The notes beneath the pieces were generated by a model, which had not been told where the DNA came from, did not search any database, and worked only from the letters and a program-made list of their open reading frames with translations. Shown here one piece after another: positions 1-5,663 of a stretch of DNA of 22,837 bases; position 1 is the stretch's first letter, and every line of letters starts with the position of its first letter. Both the position numbers and the translations under genes were made by a program. The stretch is taken from the NCBI GenBank assembly GCA_905204385.1, contig CAJKZL010000005.1, positions 1-22,837 on the forward strand, written 5' to 3'. This stretch comes from an uncultured Odoribacter sp. GTDB taxonomy: Bacteria > Bacteroidota > Bacteroidia > Bacteroidales > Marinifilaceae.

Positions 1-2
1 CG

Positions 3-668
3 TGGCGCCGGGTATTTTCATCCTTTCTGGTGGAACACCAGTACCAGTCCAGAAAACCCACGGAAGGGATCTCGGTCCTCGGTAAGCGTAAAAAGAAAAA
101 GCAGCGCACGATAATTAAAAATGAAGACCTTGTCCGGTTGAATGAATTCCTGGTTACCCATAACAAGCACTATCTGCTGGCCTGCTATATTTTATATTAC
201 TGCTTTATCCGTCCCAAGGAGATGTCCTATATAAAAATCGAGCATATATCCATCTATCATAAAACGATATATGTACCGGCACAGAACGCAAAGAACGATC
301 AGGACGGAGTCATTACCTTACCCCGGAAAGTGATTGAGCTGATGCTCGATCTGGATATTTTCAGGAGCCCCAACGATTATTATTTGTTTTCCCATGATTT
401 TTTACCCGGAGCGGAGTATGCCAGTCCTAAAAGGTTCAGAGACTTTTGGTTAAAAACAATACGTGAAAAATTGAAATTTCCGGCGGAGTATAAATTTTAT
501 AGTTTGAAAGATACCGGAATAACCAATCTATTGAGGGATACCAATATAGACCGGCTTAGTGTCAGGGACCAGGCAAGGCATTCAAGCATACTGATTACCG
601 ATATGTATACCCCGCATGATATACAGGAAGCCAATGCTTTAATCGAGAGGCATAAAGATATCTTCTGA
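3..668 (+). CDS. Tyrosine recombinase (phage-type integrase), N-terminus outside window
   Basis: The frame is open from base 3, so the gene starts left of the window; an internal GTG at 30 would be a poor start because coding continues upstream of it. What is visible is the catalytic domain of a site-specific tyrosine recombinase, which cuts and rejoins DNA at attachment sites. The active-site elements in order are the first Arg in FIRPKEM, a Lys in AQNAKND, the box II region reading YSLKDTG, a His in ARHSS and the nucleophile Tyr in DMYTPH. Box II departs from the usual HxLRH: Tyr replaces His and Lys replaces Arg. I recall SLKDTG variants in Bacteroidetes phage-type integrases, so the enzyme need not be dead. 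A basic stretch (KRKKKKQR) lies just before the catalytic domain. The gene converges with the next gene, with a shared hairpin between. It is probably the integrase of the decayed element to its right. Confidence 0.9.
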   Translation, partial: WRRVFSSFLVEHQYQSRKPTEGISVLGKRKKKKQRTIIKNEDLVRLNEFLVTHNKHYLLACYILYYCFIRPKEMSYIKIEHISIYHKTIYVPAQNAKNDQDGVITLPRKVIELMLDLDIFRSPNDYYLFSHDFLPGAEYASPKRFRDFWLKTIREKLKFPAEYKFYSLKDTGITNLLRDTNIDRLSVRDQARHSSILITDMYTPHDIQEANALIERHKDIF

Positions 669-697
669 GTAATGGCTGGAAAATTCCCGGCCATTAC
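669..697. terminator. Hairpin between convergent genes
   Basis: An 8-bp inverted repeat (GTAATGGC at 669-676 and GCCATTAC at 690-697) starts at the integrase stop codon and ends directly before the stop of the convergent minus-strand gene. It is followed on the plus strand by TTATTTTCT. It would suit a bidirectional terminator, but the T-run is weak. Confidence 0.5.
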
Positions 698-1153
698 TTA
701 TTTTCTCCGTCGGGCTTTGGGCAGGTATGGATATTTCTTGTTGGAAATATATTTCAGGAAACGGAAAGTAAAAAGTTTTCTATGCTTTAAATAATTCAAG
801 TCTGCTTCATTATATTGTGCTTCTGCCTCGAAACAGATATTGCCATAGGCCCGGTTAAACGGAGGCAGGCATATTTCAATCATCCAGCATATACCGTAAA
901 CCAACAAGGGAATAGCCGGGGTTATCAGTAGCCACCACCAGGATAAGGGAAAAATCAGGCATAAAATGGACATGACAACCAGGGAGGCAATCCAGATTTC
1001 AAGCTGCTGGCAGGAATGAATTTTTTCATGATTAAAAAATTGTTCGTCCAATTGACGATTTCCCCTGTATTCGTTGCGTACCCATAAGATGGATAAAGTC
1101 AGCATAGCCCTGAAGCCTTTGAAGGGTAGAATACTATTATAAATTATCTTCAT
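698..1153 (-). CDS. Small membrane protein with HEKIH motif (putative metallopeptidase-like)
   Basis: 151 residues, complete. The protein begins MKIIYNSILPFKGF and has a NHEKIH motif near residues 41-46, which fits the HExxH zinc-peptidase signature. Two hydrophobic segments follow (about residues 55-93), then a conserved-looking block NICFEAEAQYNE whose Glu could serve as a further zinc ligand. I recognise the pattern (short N-terminal strand, NHE.IH, two membrane spans, FE.EA) from small uncharacterised Bacteroidales proteins; the catalytic role is inferred from the motif only. The C-terminus is basic (KARRRK). The start ATG overlaps the stop of the upstream small reading frame by 4 bases (ATGA), suggesting translational coupling and so membership of the same phage-like transcript. 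It could instead be an ordinary chromosomal gene beside the element. Confidence 0.75.
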   Translation of the reverse strand: MKIIYNSILPFKGFRAMLTLSILWVRNEYRGNRQLDEQFFNHEKIHSCQQLEIWIASLVVMSILCLIFPLSWWWLLITPAIPLLVYGICWMIEICLPPFNRAYGNICFEAEAQYNEADLNYLKHRKLFTFRFLKYISNKKYPYLPKARRRK

Positions 1154-1326
1154 TTTTCAGTTCTGTTAAGTTTATATATAAAATCCATGTTCCGGGTGAA
1201 AATTTGTTTCAGATACTCCCTTTCGGCATGGATCCAGTCTGTTGGAATTGATTTCAGCACCGGCAGTATGTTGATATCGTTTGAATGCTTTATAACCGGT
1301 TCAAGCAATTCGGGGGTGAACAGCAT
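1150..1326 (-). CDS. Small unknown ORF (58 aa), possibly the 3' end of a broken phage gene
   Basis: A 58-codon frame starts at an ATG with a good Shine-Dalgarno-like GGGAG six bases upstream and ends in a TGA that overlaps the next gene's ATG. The product begins MLFTPELLEPVIKHSNDINI and has no domain I recognise. Codon use looks like real coding. Upstream, the peptide of the neighbouring frame (ending in DYAVHPRIA, stop at 1301-1303) overlaps the start by 26 bases. If one frameshift is allowed in the run of C near 1311-1315, the two join as DYAVHP-ELLEPV, which reads naturally. So it is either a true small gene or the C-terminal piece of a frameshifted gene; I slightly favour the second. Confidence 0.45.
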   Translation of the reverse strand: MLFTPELLEPVIKHSNDINILPVLKSIPTDWIHAEREYLKQIFTRNMDFIYKLNRTEK

Positions 1327-1531
1327 AATCAGCTCCCGTCACATAGGGAGTTTCAATTTCTTTTCTGCAGGCATCATCTGCAGTCTGTTCAACGCATTCG
1401 GCCTACTACTCCCAGGCATCTATGATTAACAAGTACTGTTCCACCAAACCTGCAAGACTGGAATAATCATAGCCGTCGTCGGAACAATCATTCAAAGAGA
1501 TAACATCAAAACCGGCACGGCAATTTTCCTA
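1301..1531 (-). pseudogene. Phage-like gene fragment interrupted by three TAG codons
   Basis: Read on the minus strand, this frame gives a coherent peptide (for example AGFDVISLNDCSDDGYDY and EQTADDACRKEIETPYV) but contains TAG at 1529-1531 and two adjacent TAG codons at 1406-1408 and 1403-1405, then ends in TGA at 1301-1303. No ATG lies in frame upstream before a stop. The fragment seems to be joined at its 5' side to the tape-measure-like fragment by a deletion or frameshift near 1520. I do not recognise the family. All three internal stops are TAG, which is discussed in the findings. Confidence 0.45.
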
Positions 1532-1775
1532 ATTCCTTCCCTTGTTTGGAATTTTTACGCATGGCAGTTGTATTTGACTGGTAAGCAGTTCCCAGTTACT
1601 TAAACTGCTCTGAACATTCTTTTCTCTGGGCTTTAAGCTTTTCCATTTCGAGCCGGATGGCCTTGTTTGTTTTCTCAAGGTCCCGGTTCACTTCATTGAG
1701 TTTCCGGATGGACTCCTGTGCTTCGTTGAAAGCCACATTAATGTGCAGATCGATATTGTCATCCCTGAGTGTCAT
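1506..1775 (-). pseudogene. Phage tail tape-measure-like N-terminal fragment
   Basis: From the ATG at 1775 the frame gives 59 codons (MTLRDDNIDLHINVAFNEAQ, then a charged coiled coil such as NRDLEKTNKAIRLEMEKLKA) before a TAA at 1596-1598. Past that stop the same frame continues with similar coiled-coil character (LGTAYQSNTTAMRKNSKQGK) to a TGA at 1506-1508. Short DDNI openings followed by long heptad-rich helices resemble the beginnings of tail tape-measure proteins in Bacteroides phages. A true tape-measure protein would run many hundreds of residues, so this is a heavily truncated remnant. The first 59 codons could alternatively be a free-standing small coiled-coil protein. Confidence 0.5.
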
Positions 1776-1797
1776 ACTATTGTTTTAAAGTAAGTTT

Positions 1798-2085
1798 TTA
1801 CATAGATTTCCGGATTTCATCGATAAGTTCCTGGCGCCTCCCTTCAATATAAGCATACTGCAAGCGCATATGAGTTTCGTTATATACCCGTCGTAACGGG
1901 TAGTTCCGGATCCGGATTCTTCGACTGAAAAGTGACTTTTGAGAATGTCCCCCGTCTGTCTAGTCGACAGTATCTACTATTTCCCAGGCATTCACGATAT
2001 CGAGCTGGAGTTTCTTTATGATTTCCGCTTCTTCCTTGAGTATTTTATCGACAAAGCGTTGCTTTACCATGCCTTCTGCAATCAT
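1798..2085 (-). pseudogene. Phage-like small protein with one in-frame TAG
   Basis: From the ATG at 2085 the frame runs 95 codons to a TAA at 1798-1800, interrupted once, at codon 42, by TAG (1960-1962). Both halves look coding: MIAEGMVKQRFVDKILKEEA before the stop, and RVYNETHMRLQYAYIEGRRQ after it. The product would be a small, basic, mostly helical protein. It lies 22 bases upstream of the tape-measure-like fragment, where tail or head-completion proteins are often encoded. Its exact family is unknown to me. With the TAG read as stop, the gene is broken; with TAG read as an amino acid it is intact. Confidence 0.5.
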
Positions 2086-2141
2086 AGCCTAGTATTTTAA
2101 GCTAAGGTAAAAGGCTGTTTTGGGGCAGGAAAGGACAAAAA

Positions 2142-2164
2142 ATCCCGGAGCATTGCTCCGGGAT
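2142..2164 (-). terminator. Intrinsic terminator of hicAB
   Basis: A perfect 10-bp inverted repeat (ATCCCGGAGC / GCTCCGGGAT) with a 3-base loop lies about 30 bases past the hicB stop. Read on the minus strand, the stem is followed by a run of six T. This is a textbook rho-independent terminator for the toxin-antitoxin operon. Confidence 0.9.
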
Positions 2165-2195
2165 AACCATAACGGACTAAGTTGTCAAACAATAA

Positions 2196-2600
2196 TCACA
2201 ATGCTATGGCTCTAAGTTCATCGGCTAAATGCTGCAGACCTTCCTCTATCTTACGTTTTTGTTCCGCACGGGGTTTGCGTACTCCTGCTGCATAATGCCA
2301 CAGTTGTCGTTCATTTATACCTGTTATGCGGCTCAGGGCAGCTTTTGTAAAAATATTACTATAAGCGTTTAATAGTGCTTCAGGGGATAATTTATATTCC
2401 AGTTCATATTCGCCCTTAAATACATCTGGAATAGGATTATTATCTTCAAGACTACTTTCAACGTGAAATTCAATAGCATCCCTGATATTTCTTTTCACCT
2501 CTTCAAGAGTAGAACCGGTAGCGACACATCCGGGAAGAATCGGCGCATGGGCACCAAAATTTTTACCGGAATACAAAACTTCAACAATTACCTTTTCCAT
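2196..2600 (-). CDS. hicB: HicB-family antitoxin
   Basis: 134 residues from the ATG at 2600. The N-terminal half is the partly degraded RNase-H-like HicB fold (MEKVIVEVLYSGKNFGAHAP, then GCVATGSTLEEVKRNIRDAI), which binds and neutralises HicA. The C-terminal part (about residues 90-121, ALSRITGINERQLWHYAAGV followed by RKPR) is a helix-turn-helix that would bind the operon's own promoter. An alternative start 30 bases upstream would overlap hicA and adds a non-typical extension, so I reject it. The gene follows hicA by 4 bases, the usual toxin-first order, and is closed by a strong terminator. HicB with HTH normally represses hicAB transcription; the palindrome upstream of hicA is the likely operator. 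Confidence 0.9.
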   Translation of the reverse strand: MEKVIVEVLYSGKNFGAHAPILPGCVATGSTLEEVKRNIRDAIEFHVESSLEDNNPIPDVFKGEYELEYKLSPEALLNAYSNIFTKAALSRITGINERQLWHYAAGVRKPRAEQKRKIEEGLQHLADELRAIAL

Positions 2601-2604
2601 AGCT

Positions 2605-2814
2605 TTATTTATTGTGCAGGACTGAAACAAGCCCTGCCTGTTTTAAAATACTGTTTACTAAAAAATCATCTAAATCTTCACTCAATTTACCATTGATTGT
2701 CACCTTCCCTTTTTTGGTAGGATGGGTATATTGCCTGTGGCTTGTTCTTTTATAGGTTTTTAAATACCAACCGTCAGCTTCAATCAATTTAATCATTTCT
2801 TTTTCATAGCACAC
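2605..2814 (-). CDS. hicA: HicA-family mRNA interferase toxin
   Basis: 69 residues. HicA is a small double-stranded-RNA-binding-fold ribonuclease that cleaves mRNA when not held by HicB. Visible family features are the opening helix EMIKLIEADGWYL, the catalytic His in RTSHRQYTHPTKKG, the strand KVTINGK and the closing helix ending in SILKQAGL. The stretch between (NGKLSEDLDDFL) departs from the commoner PGHPSKDL-type sequence, though the catalytic His is kept. The start is a GTG at 2814: it gives the expected spacing before the first helix and leaves a leader of roughly 12 bases from the predicted transcript start. An ATG at 2796 is the alternative and would shorten the first helix. Confidence 0.9.
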   Translation of the reverse strand: MCYEKEMIKLIEADGWYLKTYKRTSHRQYTHPTKKGKVTINGKLSEDLDDFLVNSILKQAGLVSVLHNK

Positions 2815-2832
2815 GATTATTGTTTGACATTA

Positions 2833-2863
2833 CAAAGATAGTAAAAAAACGAACGCTAACAAA
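2833..2863 (-). promoter_or_regulatory. hicAB promoter, Bacteroidales type
   Basis: On the minus strand TTTG (2860-2863) is followed after exactly 19 bases by TATCTTTG (2833-2840). This matches the Bacteroidales -33 TTTG and -7 TAnnTTTG consensus. Transcription should begin near 2826, about a dozen bases before the hicA GTG. Confidence 0.8.
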
Positions 2864-2886
2864 TGAAGCGTTCGTTTTTTTACTAT
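2838..2886. repeat. Perfect 20-bp inverted repeat, probable HicB operator
   Basis: The arms at 2838-2857 and 2867-2886 are exact reverse complements of 20 bases, separated by 9 bases. One arm fills most of the spacer between the -33 and -7 boxes and overlaps the -7 box, while the -33 TTTG lies in and beside the central gap. A dimeric HTH protein bound here would block RNA polymerase, so this is the best operator candidate for HicB. It could also act as a hairpin terminator because of its T-rich arm. Confidence 0.7.
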
Positions 2887-3320
2887 TATTTTTTGATTTT
2901 TCCAAGCATTTCGTAGAATGCCTGGCTTCTGATCGGGGTAAGGTTTTTCCGGCAAGCCGATGGTGTGAAGAAGAGTTTCTAAAACAGATAGATTTTCCCG
3001 AATTTCCTGTCGGGGTAAGCCATTGCAAAGGGGGAAAGGAGAGTGGCCAACCCTTGTGCTATCGGAGTACTGGCTTCGGCTTCGGTATGGCAGCGATCCT
3101 CAGCGTAATAAACATAGAAATAGAGCTGTGAATTGCAGGTAATGCGGTTCGCCGGCATCTTAAAGGCGACGGGCATGGTCGGTAATTGGTTACCCAGCCC
3201 GATCGGATAGTTATACCCCTCATTCCACTCGGGCATCAGGTCAAAAAGTTCTGTCAGTTCCTGGATCTTTTCTTTTATACGATCGTTTTTTCCGGGTAAA
3301 AGTGGCGGCCCAGCCTGCAT
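2886..3320 (-). pseudogene. Unrecognised coding remnant with in-frame TAG
   Basis: From the ATG at 3320 a minus-strand frame gives 113 codons with coding-like composition (for example LTELFDLMPEWNEGYNYPIG and NRITCNSQLYFYVYYAEDRC) to a TAG at 2979-2981. In the same frame, sense codons continue (KLFFTPSACRKNLTPIRSQA) for 30 more codons to a TAA at 2886-2888. Upstream, a second frame joined at the A-run near 3293 carries a compatible peptide (GFPTVLIPLNPSLFFNHAGW). I recognise no family. Opposing frames are also fairly open here, so the strand call is not certain. Best reading: a decayed gene of a mobile element. Confidence 0.3.
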
Positions 3321-3710
3321 GGTTAAAAAAGAGTGACGGGTTCAGAGGGATTAAAACGGTGGGAAAGCCTATATGTTGGATTACCGGACATAATAATGGA
3401 TCGATTCGGCTTTCCGGTTCCTTCCATTTTCCATTCGAAGCACACAAACGACTGCTTTTTCAGGCTGAAATATTGGCACAGACTTCATACGGGATTTGAA
3501 GGAAAGGTCGGACAGATAGTACGTACTGTCCCAAAACGCTGAATGCTCAAAATATATTTTGTTTGAGACGAGGTATTTCCCACAGGAACCACAGAATCTT
3601 TACAGAATTTATCTTGTCCGTTTTCTGTGTATTCCCTTATTCCGGTGGAAGGTGATCTTTTAATGGGCCATTCCTTTTCTCTTTAAAAACAACTTTAATA
3701 TTATAACGTC
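3321..3710. other. Stretch without an assignable gene
   Basis: All three minus-strand frames contain short coherent peptides (for example REYTENGQDKFCKDSVVPVG in one frame and SDLSFKSRMKSVPIFQPEKA in another) but each ends within about 70 codons, and none has a convincing start. The plus-strand frames are likewise short. It is probably a degraded coding region continuing the remnant to its left. I see no RNA gene or terminator here. Confidence 0.3.
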
Positions 3711-3766
3711 CTACAAATTTTCTTGGTCCAATTCAAATTTCTGAATATAAATGTGACGATCTCTTT

Positions 3767-4108
3767 CTAGAGACTTTTCCACCATTCTCTTTCCCACTTC
3801 CCGCAATCTTTCCTTATTTCGAGGCCTTCCCCTTTTTCTATATCTATGTTTAACCGCTACAAAACAATCGTTCAAATACACTCTGGTCTTCTGAAGCGTA
3901 AAAACCTCCGTAGCCATTTTTTGCACGGACCACACCAGCTTGTATAATAATCCAATAAAACAAATTTATTTTCCTCACGGGCTTTTACAAAAGCTTCCTC
4001 AAAAGACGGTTCTTCGAAATAAATTCCTTGTCCCCAAAGGATACAGGGCAATATGATAAATAGTAGAAAGATACTTATTCCTATTCGATATTTTCTTTTC
4101 AGGCCCAT
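3767..4108 (-). pseudogene. Thioredoxin-fold lipid-anchored or periplasmic protein, frameshifted
   Basis: The first 63 or so codons encode an N-terminal hydrophobic signal or anchor (ISIFLLFIILPCILW) and the start of a thioredoxin domain with the redox motif WCGPCKK preceded by KFVLLDYYTS. In the A-run right after CGPCKK the frame is lost; the continuation MATEVFTLQKTRVYLNDCFV lies in the next frame, and after a second shift the peptide DIEKGEGLEIRKDCGKWERE follows to a TAG at 3767-3769. An intact relative would continue through a cis-Pro and the last two strands, which are missing. It sits 96 bases downstream of the lipoprotein genes in the same direction and was probably the last member of the Sus-type operon, acting on disulfides or thiols in the periplasm. 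Without correction of two frameshifts it makes no complete fold. Confidence 0.8.
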
Positions 4109-4159
4109 TAAATCTAAAATAATCTTTGAGATATTTAGATTTAATGAGCCTGATTTTTT
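4100..4159 (+). repeat. Long imperfect inverted repeat with T-run
   Basis: The arms 4100-4121 and 4132-4152 pair over about 21 bp (core CATTAAATCTAAA / TTTAGATTTAATG) with one mismatch and one extra base, around a 10-base loop. The right arm is followed by ATTTTTTAATTT, so the shape is that of an intrinsic terminator for plus-strand transcription, although no plus-strand gene precedes it. It covers the start codon of the thioredoxin pseudogene. It could be a small mobile repeat that helped to inactivate that gene. Confidence 0.6.
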
Positions 4160-4204
4160 AATTTATACTTTTTTTATAAGATGGCGGTGGTTTAAAAACA
4201 ATAA

Positions 4205-5647
4205 TTAATATTCGAAACGGAAAGTGTTCCAATAATAACTATTGTTCGGGTATTCTTTGTAAACCAGCTCCTGCAATTGTCCGTTTTCATCACAACTATA
4301 AGAAAACTCCGGAAAAGGAGGATTAGCTGTCTCCGGATTTTCAGTACTGCCATAACCGGGTAGCTCCTTAGCATATACGTATTTATACATAAACAATTCT
4401 GGGAACATTTGGATATTTGTTGTCAGAACTACCGGAGGTAACCCCTCGATAAATGTCGGCATCAGCACCGGACTGAAACCGGATTTCACTCTTCTTTTCT
4501 CTAAAGACATTGTCCCCGGCCGGTCATTCCATTTTTCTGTATAGATTTTTTCTCCCGGTAAAAAACCATCCGCATACTGTAAATTTTCTACCGTAGTTAT
4601 ATTCACATCAAAAGAATTGATCGTACCATCCGGACGGTATAGGATATTCTGGAGGGTTTCCCGTATAGTTACATTTTCCGGATCGCTTAAAGAATACATA
4701 GCATCCACCACTTTTTCCAGATATCCGGAAGCATCATAGGTACAGGTCAGACTTAGATTGAAGCCGGAATACACATACTCCAGTAAGGTTACCCGGCCTT
4801 TATCATCATAAGTAATTGTTGCATCTGCGGCCATTTCTCCGGGATAATCTGCCCAATCAAAATAAATAGTTTTAACCCTTCCCTTCTCATCATAGGTCAT
4901 GTCCCAGGTCCAATAAGGCATACCGCGCCTCATATAGGTTATCCGGTGAGGTTTTTTCAAAGCGATTCCTTTTATCATAACCCGTTCATCGTGTACTTGG
5001 TTTTTATCATCCGTAATCTCGATACGGAGTTCGTATTCCTTTCCGGTTTCAAAATCATAAGGAACGATTTGTTCGAGATCATATTCCGATACTCCTTCAA
5101 ATTCCTCCCCGGACAACTCGATCTGTTGACGGTCATCGACAAATATCCGGATACTCTTGATGGAATTTATGCCGGTAGTCACTTTACCACGGGCTACAAC
5201 CAACGGGGCTGTGGTGCCGATGATATTCCCCCCGTCCAAAGTGATTTCGGGCACAGAAAGCCTCAATAAATTGATTTTAAAAGAACTGTTATAGGCCCGG
5301 CGGTCTTCCGTTACAATCCGTACGGTGTAGATCAATACGGAATCCCGGTTTTTATCGATTCCCTCAAAACCGATTTTATAACTAAAATCGAACACTGTTT
5401 TTCTCTGGTATTCCGTCATATCCTCGATCACATCATAGGTACGTCCATCCAATAACTGGATTGTTTGTATTCCGGCCGGTGCATTCACTTTTAAGTGAAT
5501 GGTATACGACTCTGCCGTATCCCGGCGAACAGTCAATTGTTTATCGGTCAACATATCGAATCCCGGATCCGGAAACCGGGGATCGTCTTCACACCCCAGA
5601 CATAACATTCCGATCCACAACACCAATATTGTAAATATCTTATTCAT
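4205..5647 (-). CDS. Surface lipoprotein with Ig-like region and YD-like repeats
   Basis: 480 residues. The N-terminus (IFTILVLWIGMLCLGCEDDP) is a type II signal with lipidated Cys19, followed by acidic residues that resemble the Bacteroidetes surface-export signal, so an outer-surface location is likely. Residues of about 40-225 look like two beta-sandwich domains (a tail such as YELRIEITDDKNQVHDERV). From about 240 onward there are motifs of the YD type: TYDEKGRVKTI, TYDDKGRVTLLEY, CTYDASGYLEKV and, near the end, SCDENGQLQELVY. Such repeats form beta structures in surface proteins. It lies 16 bases after the metallohydrolase-like gene and is the fourth member of the susCD transcript, in the slot where other Sus systems place SusE/F-like ligand-binding lipoproteins. 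I would guess a binding role; no enzyme motif is visible. Confidence 0.75.
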   Translation of the reverse strand: MNKIFTILVLWIGMLCLGCEDDPRFPDPGFDMLTDKQLTVRRDTAESYTIHLKVNAPAGIQTIQLLDGRTYDVIEDMTEYQRKTVFDFSYKIGFEGIDKNRDSVLIYTVRIVTEDRRAYNSSFKINLLRLSVPEITLDGGNIIGTTAPLVVARGKVTTGINSIKSIRIFVDDRQQIELSGEEFEGVSEYDLEQIVPYDFETGKEYELRIEITDDKNQVHDERVMIKGIALKKPHRITYMRRGMPYWTWDMTYDEKGRVKTIYFDWADYPGEMAADATITYDDKGRVTLLEYVYSGFNLSLTCTYDASGYLEKVVDAMYSLSDPENVTIRETLQNILYRPDGTINSFDVNITTVENLQYADGFLPGEKIYTEKWNDRPGTMSLEKRRVKSGFSPVLMPTFIEGLPPVVLTTNIQMFPELFMYKYVYAKELPGYGSTENPETANPPFPEFSYSCDENGQLQELVYKEYPNNSYYWNTFRFEY

Positions 5648-5663
5648 AATCCTTTCTTTTTAA

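Noticed and set aside
1187..1429. 80-aa open frame on the plus strand
   Set aside because: It lies opposite minus-strand fragments with better coding character, and its peptide (many Ser, Phe, Ile) looks like an antisense reading.
2142..2164. CRISPR repeat or attachment site
   Set aside because: The palindrome occurs once and is followed by a T-run in the hicAB direction, so an intrinsic terminator is the simpler reading.
2804..3028. 74-aa minus-strand frame running into the start of hicA
   Set aside because: It reads through the hicAB promoter and the palindrome, and would overlap hicA in another frame.
2820..3131. 103-aa open frame on the plus strand over the hicAB promoter
   Set aside because: Its start lies within the promoter and operator of hicAB, no start signal precedes it, and the opposite strand gives a more natural peptide. 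Kept only as part of the unresolved-region finding.
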